NCBI GenBank assembly: GCA_033063855.1
Contig: CP093829.1
Span: forward strand, 8,380,243-8,444,242
Reading direction: 5' to 3'
Length of the DNA: 64,000 bases
From: Smittia aterrima
Taxonomy: Eukaryota > Arthropoda > Insecta > Diptera > Chironomidae
Shown: piece after piece, positions 12,201 to 23,308 of the stretch
Layout: each line of letters begins with the position of its first letter
Numbering within the stretch: the first letter of the stretch is position 1
The notes under the pieces: generated by a model
Seen by the model: the letters and a program-made list of their open reading frames with translations, nothing else
Told to the model about the DNA's origin: nothing
The model's database searches: none
Made by a program: the position numbers and the translations under genes

Positions 12201-15200
12201 TGCAAGTGCATCAAGTGTCCGGAAGACGAAATTCTTTGCCCAACAAGCGGAGAATGTATTCCCGAGTCTTCATGGTGCGATGGAGTTCAGGATTGTCCTG
12301 ACGACGAGAAGAACTGCTTGATAACCGAAAGACCGCATGTCTTCATGAACCGCACAGAAACTTTAAGTGAGAAAATGATTGCGGAAATTGTTTTCCTGAT
12401 TTAATTGTTTTTGCTGTCTCCTTCAACAGCCATAACGAAGAAATGTCCTGATCCAAATTGCCCGCCAGGCTTTGTGGTGAAGGAGAAGAAAGCTAAGAAA
12501 GCGAAAATGTCTTCGCGATTCTCTGACAGGTTCGTTGTTGAAATCATGTTAACGTTGAATTTAATTTAGTTTCTCTTGACAGCTCCGAAGACGATGAAGA
12601 TGACGATGACAAGCCGCAACATCAGTTCTACTACATCAAAGCGAAATATCAAGCGAGCTACGAAGCGATTCTTCCAATCTCAACAAATAACAAACAGCAA
12701 GTTGTTAACTCAGAGGAATGTTTCGAGTTCATGTGCGTTCCGATCGTCGATGAACCTGAACCTGACCCGGATTACTCTGAAGGTTCACAGAGGAAGCTTG
12801 TAAGATGTCCCGAGCCGAAATGCCCGAGAGGTTACATGATTCGCTTGGAAATTCTAAAAACTGCTGCTGGTTGTGCAAAGTAAGCTTCTTCCCTTATCTT
12901 CTTCGCGCTTACAAGTTTCTCTTTGTTCACAGATTTACATGCGAGCCAATTACAGACAACGATGCTGTGTGTAACGTCACTGGTCGAACTTTCAACACAT
13001 TCGACTCGACAGAGTTTAAATACGATATCTGCAGTCATTTATTAGCGCGCGACGTGGCCGATGCAAAGTGGAACGTGATAATGAGAAGAAACTGCTCGGG
13101 CGGAAACAATATTTGCAGCAAGGAGATTGAAATTAAGGACAAAGTTTCCAAGTACACTTTAATCCTCTTCCCGTCTTTGAACGTGAAGCTTGACGAATAC
13201 TTGTAAGTTTCTTTCTCTTTCTCTTCTCTCGCCTTCGAACTTTTCCAATTCATTTTAATTAAATTGATTCAATCACAGCTTCACAGTCGAACAACTTCAA
13301 AACTCGAATCGGAAAATGTCATTTACCGTTTCGAAGAACGGCGACAATTTACTTTACGTTTCTCATGCTCATGGAATTTGGTTGACTTTCGATCAATATG
13401 GCGACGTTAAGCTTGGAATCTCCTCGCAGTATTCTAATCAAGTCGACGGGCTTTGTGGGTTCTTCAACAACGACAAAAGCGATGACAAACGAACGCCAAG
13501 CGGAGTGGTTGCTCCTTCAACTGTTGATTTTGGAAATAGTTGGTCAGTTGGACAGCTCGACAAAGCTGATTGCGAGCCACACGTTTGTCCGAAAGCGCTG
13601 CAGGACGCTGCTTGGTCGATGTGTAACATGGTGAAAGACGACGTTTTTAAATCGTGTCACTTAGCGACCGACCCAACTCGTTTCATCTCGAAATGTTTAG
13701 AGACCGCATGCGATTGTTTGTTAACAGCAGCGAATGGAACCTCAACTGACATTGGCAAGTTCTCAAAAGAATGCAAATGTTCGATGCTTAAGAATTACGT
13801 GGTTGAGTGCTTGGCAGCTGATGAAACCGTTCACCTCGAGACGTGGAGATCAGTTCACTCGTGCGAAGCTTCATGTCCCGCTCCATTTGTTCACCACGAT
13901 TGTTTTAGACGAAAATGCGAGACGACTTGCAGCAATCTTCAGTCATCTGAATGCACAACAATTCCCGGCACGTGCTTCTCAGGATGCTACTGCCCATCGG
14001 GAACAGTCAAAAAAGACGCGACTTGCATACCAATCAGCGAATGTCGCGACTGTGTCTGCGATGGCTTCGGAAAGTCGCAATACTTGACGTACGACAGAAA
14101 GAACTTTACATTCGATGGAAACTGCACTTACTTGCTGACTCGAGATCTCACGCTTCAGAACATTCATACCTTCCAAGTTTATGCAACTGTCGGTGCTTGT
14201 GATGGAAAATCAAAATCTCAAGCGACAAAGTTAGCAACCTGCACTCAGGCTTTCCATTTAGTTTACGGCAATCATATCGTTCACATTCAGAAAAGCTCAA
14301 CAAATGTCCTCGAAATCATGATCGATGGATTGAAATTGAAGAGTTTGCCTTACAACCAGAACTGGATTAAAATTGCTGAGCAAGGAAAAACTCTCAACAT
14401 CCTTCTCCCCGAGTCTCAAGTTGAGCTTACCAGTATTTTTGAGTCGATGACTTTTAGCGTAAGTGAACATACGAACGTTTGTTCGATGCCTTTGTGATTT
14501 TCATTTCTTTCTTTCTCATTCAGATTAAAGTTCCAAGTGTCAAGTACGGCAGTAAAATGGAAGGAATATGTGGGAATTGCAATGGTAACCCAGACGACGA
14601 TCTTATTACAAATCCAGCGGCGACTAACGTCATCCCAGAGAACTCTTCAAAGGTTAAAAGCTTTGCATTGAGCTGGCTCGCTAACGAACCGAAACTAGCT
14701 TTGAACGAAAATCGAGAGACGTGCTATATCGATGATGAAGCTGACTGCCTTCCTCTTCCACCGGAGACCGACCCGTGCTTTAAAATTCTCGATGAGACGA
14801 TTTTTGGCAAGTGCCACTTTGTTGTGGACCCGATCATGTACGTTACGGCTTGCCAGCAAGATTTATGTCGCACTGGACCGAGTCAGAAGGGCTCTTGTGA
14901 AACGGTAGCTGCCTACGCTCGTGAATGCGCCGTGAATGGCGTCTGTGTCGAATGGCGAACGAGCACTTTCTGCACAATGGACTGGTATGGTCGAGTCTCT
15001 CATGTGGAAAAATTTCATTTCCCTCTGCTAACTTTTATTCAATTGCCTTACTCTTCCCCACAGCACCGCACCATTCGTTTACAATCCTTGTGGTTGCGCT
15101 GAAACATGCAAAACAATCGAGGACAAAGAGAAATTGATATCATCATCAACAGCTCTCAAGGACCCAGCGAACATCGCAAAGCTTCGTTCGATTTGCAGTG

Positions 15201-16925
15201 CTCCGATCCGCGAAGGTTGCTTCTGTCCGAAGGGTTTAGTTCTCCATAGTGGCAAATGTTTGCGCGAGTTAGAGTGTCGAGCATGCGATGATAAAGTAAG
15301 AAAGAGTTTTAAGAGATAACTTGCAATGATCAATTTTAAAACCTCAACAGGGACATCTACCTGGCGACGTTTGGTATCCGGATGTTTGCACGTCATGCTC
15401 ATGCCGCAATGATTCCACAATTCAATGCCAGAAAATCCAATGCCCCTCACAGCAAACCATTTGTGAGATTGGCTACACAGCCGTCGAGACATCGTCCACT
15501 GGAGAATGTTGCAAGAAGTTTGCTTGCGTTCCTGAAATCAAAGCCGCAAAGCAAACCTCTTGTCCTCAATTAGCTTTGCCCAAGTGCGGTTTAGATCAGA
15601 CGAATAAAATAATAAACGGCACTGATGGTTGCTCGAAATTTATTTGCGGTAAATATCAGAGAGAGAGAGAGAGCAGAAGCATCTGGAAAATGTTGGTTTA
15701 ACTTTTAATCTAAAATTTTCTCACTCGACAGATTGTGTACCAAAGTCTCAGTGCAAACCGATTCAGAATTATACTTCATTAGAACCTGGAATGAAGAACA
15801 CAATTGACACGAAAGGATGTTGCCCTTCGGCAAGACTCGAGTGCGACAAATCCTTGTGTCCACCAAAGCCAGCGCAATGTTCTGAAGCTTTCTTCGTTCT
15901 GGAAAAAACGAAATCGTCGAACGACAAAATCTGCTGCGATGAATACAAATGTCGTAAGTTTGATGAAGTTCTGAGGACGTGTCGGCAAACAAAAAGTTGA
16001 TTAAATTTACTTTCTCGTTTGTTTAATGAAGGACCGCCGTCAAACAATTGTATAGCAACAGTTGGAGGCAAGAAGATGTTGAAAAAAGTTGATGAGACGT
16101 GGATGACGGAGAATATATGCGAGAAAGCTGTCTGTGCCTTCGACACGAATGGCAGTCCCGTAATTAAAGCTCAGCGTGAAGTGTGCAATGTTATCTGTCA
16201 ACCAGTGAGTTTCTCTATTGTTTTTGGTTACAAGAAGTTTTATTTTTGTGTCTCTGCGAACAGGGCTACGAGCTTCAATCAGTTCCAAACAAATGCTGCG
16301 GAGTTTGTATTAAAACGAAGTGCGTGGTCGATAACAAGCTTTATGAGATTGGAGCGGAATGGATGAGCGATGATAATTGCACGACCAACGCATGTGCAAT
16401 CAACAATGGACAAGTTTTCGTTGCTACGATGAAGGCGACGTGTCCTGACGTTTCGAGCTGTGCTCCAGCTCAGAGATACTCCGATGGATGTTGCGAAAAG
16501 TGCAAATTAGAGCCATTGTCACAACACAACTGTTTGCCTGAGTCTATGGCTGAGAGCGAAACAATTGGACTCATTCGAACTTCGATTCCTCCTCATGGCA
16601 ACTGTAAAAATATCAACTCAGTTCGTGGGATTACTCAATGTTCCGGAACTTGTCGATCTGGGACGAAATTCGACCCTCGTAAGTTAATTTGAGGAAAGAA
16701 TTTTCAATTAAATCCTTCAATCTCTTCTCTCTTTATTTAGTGACACTGCATCAAATCAAAGATTGCGACTGCTGCTCTCCCAGCGGTGTTCGAGAGATTC
16801 CTGTTGAGCTGCTGTGCGATGATAAATACGAAATGATTAAGCTCTTTAACGTTCCGTCTTCCTGTTCGTGCTCTAGATGTGAAGTTACGGACTCAAAGCT
16901 TTTGAAGTTGACTGCAGCCTCTTAA
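1051..16925 (+). CDS. Hml: Hemolectin/hemocytin-like multidomain clotting protein
   Basis: This is a secreted hemocyte clotting and adhesion protein of the hemolectin/hemocytin family, related to von Willebrand factor and mucins. Coding exons: 1051-1166, 1322-1489, 1553-1671, 1944-2132, 2212-2315, 2380-2435, 2499-2524, 2583-2684, 2762-3049, 3109-3296, 3555-4004, 4146-4262, 4321-4666, 4773-5414, 5479-5622, 5791-6126, 6216-6306, 6429-6917, 6985-7295, 7355-7615, 7683-7949, 8109-8455, 8583-9491, 9558-11468, 11524-11812, 11866-12366, 12430-12529, 12583-12879, 12933-13202, 13279-14458, 14524-14984, 15064-15295, 15351-15648, 15732-15953, 16032-16204, 16264-16678, 16741-16925. Every junction is GT..AG and keeps phase; the total is 12,600 nt, or 4,199 residues. 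The start was chosen because it opens with a signal peptide (MKWIYIAVLLKHLLSGSAV). Domain order strongly supports the family: five VWD units, CBM14, two FA58C, LDLa and a C-terminal cystine knot. Single exon ends may be off by a few bases; the family call is near certain. Confidence 0.93.
3645..4950 (+). other. First VWD-C8-TIL unit of hemolectin
   Basis: The VWD module starts at CMTWNGNKIKTFDGVTY and ends near AGLCGTMDG (about 4195-4220). A C8 module follows (4380-4666, repeated Cys including SDYCTCNNAYERTECIC), then a TIL-type module (4780-4950) with CGPLNEPSCGSA and CFCPEGHML. The Cys before GLC, which would give the CGLC motif seen in vertebrate VWF D1 and D2, is absent. Confidence 0.85.
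5056..6510 (+). other. Second VWD-C8-TIL unit of hemolectin
   Basis: The VWD module runs from CAAIGDPHYSTFDGKRYDF, the most canonical of the five, to RGLCGTFNSNLQDDF. C8 is at 5850-6126 (CMYDVCSCKGDVSQCFC). TIL runs from 6225 to 6510 across a short intron (CPNGQVFSQCGEAC, then CVEGCRCPLGQVLDENNEC). Confidence 0.87.
7037..8310 (+). other. Third VWD-C8-TIL unit of hemolectin
   Basis: An extra TIL-like Cys module and a VWC-type link (6690-7030) precede this unit. VWD runs from CSVFGDSHFTTFDGREFDF to QGLCGNYNYDSLDDF. C8 is at 7700-7949 (CIFDSCSCDQGGDCECLC). TIL is at 8115-8310 (CDPTCSNYHPCISPCPVETC). Confidence 0.86.
8604..8935 (+). other. WxxW (mucin-2/cartilage intermediate layer type) module
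   Basis: The segment begins CVTGWTEWINQD and ends VYCECGD, with the W-x-x-W start and paired Cys typical of the WxxW module found in gel-forming mucins and hemolectin-type proteins. It lies whole in the 909-bp exon 8583-9491, directly before the first CBM14 module. Confidence 0.7.
9029..10610 (+). other. Four peritrophin-A (CBM14) chitin-binding modules
   Basis: Four modules share the pattern C-D/N-P-x-x-P..C..Y/FxxC..GSFVY..C..MMFNP..CDWP: about 9029-9225, 9746-9940, 10108-10300 and a diverged one at 10420-10605. A TIL/VWC-type Cys segment (9245-9650) separates the first from the other three. Modules two and three are near copies in tandem. CBM14 folds bind chitin in many insect proteins; here they may tether the clot to cuticle or chitinous surfaces, which is inference. 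Confidence 0.85.
9723..10362 (+). repeat. Recent tandem duplication inside a hemolectin exon
   Basis: Two units of about 270 bp (9723-9993 and 10092-10362, offset 369 bp) encode 89-residue segments that differ at only 11 positions. Each holds one CBM14 module plus a linker ending EIWETEELIIKRT or EVEIWETEELIIKRT. They lie in the same reading frame within the 1,911-bp exon. Confidence 0.92.
10687..11804 (+). other. Two coagulation factor 5/8 type C (discoidin) modules
   Basis: Module one (10687-11147) has FTASSILGN near its start, GGWSPKTNDLNQYLQI, and ends WHGAIALRAELLGC. Module two (11285-11804, interrupted by the intron 11469-11523) has the more canonical CDDPLGVENSALSPSQI start and ends WHGAIELKLEPLGC. 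A pair of FA58C modules is a hallmark of hemocytin and hemolectin and gives lectin-like binding to cell surfaces in that family. Confidence 0.9.
12213..12323 (+). other. LDL-receptor class A module in hemolectin
   Basis: The six Cys and the calcium-site pattern CDGVQDCPDDEKNC are complete. The module sits between a VWC/TIL-like segment (11900-12210) and a linker that contains an acidic run (SSEDDEDDDD, from 12583) ahead of the fourth VWD module. Confidence 0.85.
12955..15280 (+). other. Fourth and fifth VWD-C8-TIL units of hemolectin
   Basis: VWD4 starts CNVTGRTFNTFDSTEF and ends near DGLCGFFNNDKSDD (to about 13565); C8 at 13580-13870; TIL at 13885-14045 (CYCPSGTVKKDATC). VWD5 starts CVCDGFGKSQYLTYDRKNF and ends EGICGNCNGNPDDD (to about 14690); C8 at 14780-14980; TIL at 15075-15280 (CFCPKGLVL). 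Confidence 0.85.
15281..16922 (+). other. VWC-like repeats and C-terminal cystine knot of hemolectin
   Basis: Several VWC-type segments follow one another (CCKKFAC, CCPSARLEC, CCDEYKC, CCGVCI, CCEKCK pairs). The last about 110 codons (from 16513) end in CDCCSPSGVREIPVELLC and CSCSRCEV, the spacing of a CTCK dimerisation knot as at the C-terminus of VWF and mucins. The stop is TAA at 16923-16925. Confidence 0.8.
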
Positions 16926-16993
16926 CGGCCAATATTACCTCATTTATTAAATAATCCTTTAGAAACTTAATGAAAATAGCTCTGAGTTTAATG

Positions 16994-16999
16994 AATAAA
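16994..16999 (+). terminator. Poly(A) signal of the hemolectin-like gene
   Basis: AATAAA lies 69 nt after the stop codon; a second AATAAA follows at 17015-17020. Either would give a short 3' UTR of roughly 90-120 nt. Confidence 0.6.
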
Positions 17000-18617
17000 A
17001 ATTAGTTTAGCTAAAATAAATTAAATTCCTGTCCGGTGAACTAAAATCATTTCCAACAATTTTTGAAAACTCAAACTGCAAATTGATTCAACTTCCTGTG
17101 TCGGAAATGAAATGAAATCTTCTCATGCAATCGCTTGACGACGTGAGTGTCAACCCGATTTACTTTCGGAAAGCATTTCAAATATTATTCAGGAATAAAA
17201 GTCAAACACACTGACTGCATTCAATCACAGACTTTTTGCTCGATTTCTCAATTTCGAACGAAAGTTTTTATTCGTCAGAAAAACTATCGTTTGTCAACAT
17301 GTGTGCTGACCGTAGGGAAAATCAGGATATTCAGGTCTCTCTCTCTCCCTTCGTTTCTGTTTTTATTCCGGCTGCTTGTGCTTGCATTGACGTTCGCAGT
17401 TGTCCGAGATGGAGAAATGTAAAAAATATGTTTACATCGTTGAATTTATGTATGAAAATTCGAGATATGAAAAAAGTTTTTGAGCTTTTTCGATGTTACA
17501 AGGCAAAAGCAGAATAAATTTAATGTTTCTAAAGCAAAAAAAAAGCTGGTCAATAAATTGTGGCTCTGTTTGTAGCGTTTTACGTAAAAGGGACTCATGA
17601 CGAAAAGCTTGAGGGCGACATAAATAAATTTCATTTCGTAGCGAATGAGAAATTGAAACTAAAGGAAAAAGTCGATAACAAATTCAGCGACTAGGGAAGA
17701 GCTATAATAAAAATATGAAGTTCTTTATCCACATTGTGATTCCACAAATGAAACCTAGAAGAGTATTCACATCAAACAATAAATGCAATAATAAATAGGA
17801 AACCTTTTCTCTCTCTCGACCATCGTCAAACGGAGTGTAAATAAAAATGAACAACGTAGGAGAGCTTAATTGCAATAGTTTCGTAATGAGAAAAATGTTT
17901 AATTAGACAAGCTCTGCTTGAGATCAAATAAAAAATCTGTAAAAGCTTTTATCTCGTAATTAAACCTCGAGTAGCAAACTTCATGCAAAGAAATGAGGAA
18001 TTGTTTACAAAAGCTCATCGCGCGCTCGCAAAATAATTTTCACAGTTTAAATATGAAAATTTAATTAATTATTTCCGGCCACGAATGAATGAATCCGCTC
18101 CATGAATTAATTTAAAATACATTAAAATCATATATCAGACAGATTTCATCGCAAATAATCTGATTTATCGCGCATCCTTCGCTTCGAAAGTCGAGTGCCA
18201 TCGCAATGATAATATTTAGTTATGTTTAATCATGCCCTAGCCTTGCTCTCCTCTCCTCTACCGCCCTCACGCACACAACCCTTTTGTTTATGAGCTTCTG
18301 ACGATATGTTTATGTTATGATTATGATAACAACATTTAATTCCTTGTGTTCACAGCAGCGGCGAGCTTAATAATCATTTTAATCCGCATGTTTAGGTTGA
18401 TCGCTAAATTTAGAAACTTTACACAATGTTAATTGAATTCGGAATTATGCTCGAGTATCCAACAAAGAAATCATCGAATAAATTACCGATTTCTGCATTA
18501 ATCCAATTACCGCCTTCCTGAAAATTTTGCTGAACAATCAATTCGAGTGTTTGATGCGTGAAAACATTTATCGCTTTAATAATCACGCGAAATTTCCGAT
18601 TCAGTAAAATTTCAAAT

Positions 18618-18623
18618 TTTATT
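18618..18623 (-). terminator. Poly(A) signal, BTB-FLYWCH gene (distal 3' end)
   Basis: AATAAA on the minus strand, about 95 nt after the stop of the distal alternative exon at 18718. No AATAAA is apparent shortly after the stop of the proximal alternative exon (19463), so that isoform would need a variant signal or share the distal end. Confidence 0.5.
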
Positions 18624-18717
18624 TCCACTACAAAAATATTGCGTTGTTCCTTGTAAAAAAATTCTTTTTTTGTTAAACTAACAAGTGATTGCACAAAAAA
18701 AGTTATTTGAGTATTTT

Positions 18718-21700
18718 TTAATTAAAATTGCTGGGCGTTTCCATTGAACACTTTGGAGAAGTTGGCGGCGATGATGGCGGAGAGTTGGATGGTGATCTCG
18801 AATGAGAGATTGAAAGATTCTTTGGATAAGAGTTAATTGACGTTGAGCTTTGTCGCGGCATAATTGAAGTTGTCGTTGTTGAAATTGAAGGAGAAACAGA
18901 AGACAAAGTTGATTGCATGTAAGGCAAACTCAATTTCCTGTCAGCGAAGCTCATGTAATGATTGCTGAGTTGATTGTTGAGTTGATTATGGAGCTTATTC
19001 ATCTTGTAATCCTTTCGCAAATGCTGTCGAATTTCCGTATGACAATGCTCGTTGTTCGTGACGATAATATCACCAGCGTCCGTGGTCGTAACTCGAGCCT
19101 TGCAATTGTACTTTCGAGATAAGTTGCACTGCCAATATTTCTTGTCTTTGCGAATGTACTGAATGCCAAATGAGTAACCATCATGAACGAGAAGTGGTTT
19201 ACCTTTGAAAAAGAGAATAAAAAAGTTAAGCTTAAAAAAAGCTCTCGGGATTATTGTGATGAGCGCTTACCTCGTTGGCTCAACATGAACTCCAATTTTC
19301 CACAAATCCATCGTTCACCGGGAAGAACTGCGAGGAGGAAAATAATCAAAATATCGTTCGAGTGAGTTGCATCATTAAAAAGTTAAATTTAAATTGCTTC
19401 GCTATTATCATTCATTGCGCAAACGAGAAAAGGAGAGAGAGAGGGAGAGAGTGGCAATCGAATCAGTTATTAGTGCTCGTAATTGCCATTTCGACATGAA
19501 TGTTCGACCCATTCATGACATTCCTTTGAAGCTGTTGCTGATGTTGCTGCATTTGCAAGTTCTGATTCAAGTTTTGATCGATCGATGCATTAATAATTGG
19601 TGTGATTTGAATGTTGTTTTCCATTTGATTCAGACCACCCGATGATTGTGTCAAGAGCGAGTTTGGATCCATTTCGTTCAAAATGTTCGTCATCGAAAAG
19701 TTATTGTTGTTTGGAGCCGTGTTGCCGCCGAAATTCATGTTTGCGCTCATTTGGTGTTGATTTATCATTCCCGGTGATGTCGTTGCTGATGGCAGATTGT
19801 GAATTTGGTTTGACAGCGGTTGAGCGAATGCTTGACTCGAGTGCTCACTCGTCAGATCCATTTTAGATCCGCCTGCACTTTTAACATGAGGAGGATGATT
19901 GTGCGTTCCCGTTGTACTCATTATTCTTCCTTGCGCTGTTATGCAACGAGCTCGACACGTTGTCAATCGGTACGATCGACTTTCGATTAAAAATACATAA
20001 AGAGAATGAGAGAGAGAGAAAATGTTTTTTGTTTTCGGGAATTTCCAAAGCGAAAATCAAGTCAATTCACCATAGCCAATAAGTTTTCATTCCCTGCTGG
20101 GTCGCAACAGTATTGTTTCGATTAAAAATCATTGAGTTGTGAAGGAGGCTTGTCGCTGAGAGCATCGTGACGTTCGAGAGATTGGTCCCGGTACCTGTTG
20201 AAAGGTACAATAATCAATAAATAGGAAGTATCATGAGAAAAGCTTATCGAGAGTGGGTTCAAGTCGATTCCATGAATTATTTAAAGCTTTGACCCTCGAG
20301 CGGTTATTTGCCATCACTAATGGATTCAATTCTTTCAATTATCGCGTTTCTGAACTTTTTTTTTAAGAAAACGTTTCGCCTCAAGTCTCTAAAAATGTCG
20401 TAAGAAGAATTTATTTCATTTTTTTTTGGGTCATTCATAAATCTCTTCTCTCGTTTTACGACGTTGAAGCTTCTCCTTCAAATCATCAGTCGTCACGACT
20501 TGCGCGAGATGTTTTTAGAACATCATCACTTTTTATCAGTTTTATTATTACTGATCTTTGATATTTGCTTTTTTTTTAAAGGAAAAAAAAATCAAAGATG
20601 TCAATGGAGAGAAAAAAATCCGCTGATCTTGTTTATCACGTCGTGTCGCATGGAAAGCTTCGTCAATGTATGCTGATAGCTAAGTAGAATGCGCCTCTAA
20701 TTACGATTAAAAAGTATCTTTTCTCGACTCATCTCATTTCCTATCAACATGGAGAGACGCGAGTTGCCTGCCAGAAGTGTTTAGCTCGGCACAAATCGAG
20801 GTCACATTGATAAACGGAGAGAAAAATGAAAAATGTTTGCTAATGAAATAAATTTTAATGAGCTCTGTAGTTGAAGATTATAAAGCCCTTTACTTCTCAC
20901 ACTTAAATGATTGTCTCATATAAATCGAATTATGGACGTCACCGAAAATAAATAAAAAAAGAAGAAGAAAAAAATCTGAGATATTCTCTAACCTTTAACC
21001 CTATCTCAAGAACGAGCTCGACAAGCAAAAGACAAACAAACATTGAAATGTGTTTGCGCCTTGATTCGATAAAAATAATTTCATTTTTAACCTACGAGCT
21101 CGTTAAATCGTGTTTTTATTCGTTTGGAGAATTGATAAGTAGTCTCGAGAAGGCATCGAAGGAAGATGAAGAAACACGAATCGAATTATTTTTCGAGAGA
21201 CGACGTTCAAATTGTATTAAAGCTTTCTTTTATCAATTCCCCGTCTCCTCCTTCTCTTCTGTGTCGAAGCAGAGGAGAGAAAAAAGTTGAAGGCGCGCAA
21301 TGAATGATAATGAAACATTTGCATAAACTAAATTTGAAACTTTGCCAATTGAATCACGAACTTCGATTCTCACCTGCAGGAATATCGAGTGCCATGTGAT
21401 TCGATGGTTTCAGTTCGTTCTGCATCGACATGTCGGCGTTGGAGAAATCCGAGAAGTTGTAAGGATACGAAGCGTTCTGCATTGAACTCGTGTTGGAATT
21501 TTCTGTTCACGAAAGCATTTTCAAATTAATTTCAAATGATTTAAAAGCTCAGCTTTGCAACTTACGATATGAGTTCCTGTAAACGTTGCTGGGGCTTTGC
21601 GGTTGCGACACGGCCACGTCGTTATTTTCACGCTTTACCGATGTTGCCTCGTATCGGGGAGATTCGCTTATTGTCACTTGCGGTTGCATGGTCTGCGAGA

Positions 21701-23308
21701 GGAAAATTTCATCCGAATTCATATTGTCAATCGAATCGTTCATATCGTTGTCGCTGATGTCGTGAACACGCTTCATCTTCATTGAGTTGCCCATTCTCTC
21801 GCCAATTCCAGATTGATCGTGCGTGCGCTTATGGCCAAACATTATCGAGTCTCCCATTTTCGTTGCTAATCGGAAGGAAATCAATGAAAAATTTCGGATA
21901 ATTAGCACGTTTAAGTGAATGTGAGTCTGAGTAGTTTTACCTTTCACTGAGTGATTATCGACAGATGATGTCGTCGATAGTGGTGTCGCTGTTGTTTGCC
22001 GGTGGTGTTCCGTGTGATTGCCACCGGAATGAAAATGATGTTGATTGTGATTACGTTGATTATTGTTCGCGTGAAATTGACTGAACGGTGAATTAACCGC
22101 ATCAGAAGTTTTCGTTGCTTGTGAGTTGTTGTTATTGCTGCTGCCTGTCGCGAGCCCTTTAATTTGCAATGATTCGGCGATTGACATGAACGATTGCAGC
22201 TCGGCTTGCTTCACGTTGACTTCTCCTTGATACATGAACTGAAGCAGCTCTGACATAATCGAGTAAGTCACATCTTTGAGGATGACTTTGAGGGAAGAAA
22301 AAAAAACGAGAAAATAAAATGAATGAAATTATTTTGATTATCGCGAATTATCAGCGAGATTATTTCGTTCAGCAAATTTTATTTTTGTGCTTTCAACAAA
22401 TTATCGCGATAGCACATCTTGTTTTTTTCATCGGATGTTGTTTCAGGAGAATTTCTCGAGAAGGTGGCTTTGGCTTCTATCGTCATTTGACCGCACTGAG
22501 AGGAAAGTCCCAGCAAAACGTTACGCAAACAACTTTATCTTTATTACTGTTGTCGCTTTAAGCGCCGAATTTCTGATCATCAAGAGAGCTTACGGTTATG
22601 CAAATTCTGGGACAGAATCATAAAGTGTCTCATTCAGTCTCTCTCCGACTTATCTTTGATCTTTTCCCTGCACTCTCTGATAAACATTTCTTTTATCACA
22701 AACACACAAACATGAGTCAGGAGCATGCAAGCAATCGATGAATCAACATTGTTATCCAAAAAACATGAGTTTAAAGATTATCAGGTTCAGGGAAAATGTC
22801 GTCTCTATTCATAAGAGTTTTATCGCTTGTATTGATAGACCTTAAACCAAATATTTGATAATAATTTCTTTTTCTCTCAAATTTTATTTTGTAATAGAAG
22901 AAAGAGAAGCAGCGAACGAAACTGAAACCGTTCGATAACAAACAATGGATATTGGTTCGTGAGCAATTAAAGTGGAGAGTGAGAGAGAGCTCCACCGGAA
23001 TTATTTATGGTCTCGATAAAAGAAATACTCGACAATATCTCAAGATAAAATGTCGCAAATTTCCGCGTTGAACGATAAACAAAAAATTAATTAAACTTAC
23101 TGATTGGATGTCGACAAGGATTGTTGATGAAAATCTCTTTGAAGTAAGGACTGCAAATTGCAAGGACGAGCTTGTGACATTGAAGTAATTGGCCATCGCA
23201 AGCAATCGTGCAATCAACGAAGTCGCCACGATCGAATAAACTTTGGAAGCCTGTTGATAAGTTTTCCGCAAACTTTAATTTATTCCAACAAAGTGCAAAC
23301 TCCTCCAT
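18718..23308 (-). CDS. BTB/POZ transcription factor, isoform with distal FLYWCH finger
   Basis: Predicted nuclear BTB-zinc-finger regulator. Coding exons (minus strand): 23308-23101, 22285-21941, 21865-21566, 21502-21374, 19327-19271, 19202-18718; 507 residues. The BTB domain covers residues 1 to about 115 (starts MEEFALCWNKLKF, contains VDCTIACDGQ and CSPYFKEIF, ends FMSIAESLQIKGL). A low-complexity Asn/His/Ser stretch follows, then a possible nuclear localisation stretch (MKMKRVHD). The FLYWCH finger comes from the last two exons: LEFMLSQRGKPLLVHDGYSF, KKYWQC, NCKAR, EHCHTEI. The tail is Ser/Pro-rich. The start is the first ATG and begins exactly at the usual BTB start. The architecture matches mod(mdg4) and related insect BTB-FLYWCH genes; I cannot assign an ortholog, so no symbol is given. 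Confidence 0.82.
19463..23308 (-). CDS. BTB/POZ transcription factor, isoform with proximal FLYWCH finger
   Basis: Alternative product of the same gene. It shares the four common exons (23308-23101, 22285-21941, 21865-21566, 21502-21374) and then uses 20194-20071 and 19979-19463; 540 residues. The fourth common exon ends with one base of a split codon, and both alternative exon pairs begin with the two missing bases, so either joins in frame. The finger reads MIFNRNN, KTYWLCRSYR, TTCRARCITAQGR, TGTHNHPPH, a clear FLYWCH pattern. The tail is Asn/Gln/Met-rich with no further domain. This exon has its own stop codon, so the two fingers are alternatives rather than a tandem pair. Exon borders come from sequence only. 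Confidence 0.8.

Larger units (their letters stand above)
16926..18717. other. Convergent intergenic region with 3' UTRs, no gene seen
   Basis: This separates the hemolectin-like gene (+) from the BTB-FLYWCH gene (-). Both 3' ends face it, with a poly(A) signal for each. No further coding region could be supported; the open frames present are short and lack recognisable motifs. Confidence 0.6.

Noticed and set aside
15659..15673. GA microsatellite in the hemolectin-like gene
   Set aside because: It lies inside the intron 15649-15731 and has no effect on the reading frame; GA tracts are common across the window.
21868..21940. Read-through frame joining BTB exons 2 and 3 without an intron
   Set aside because: The frame is open across this stretch, but it is flanked by a good donor (G/GTAAAAC) and acceptor (CCGATTAG/C) that keep phase, and the internal residues are hydrophobic and unlike the neighbours. 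I treat it as an intron, though retention would be in frame.
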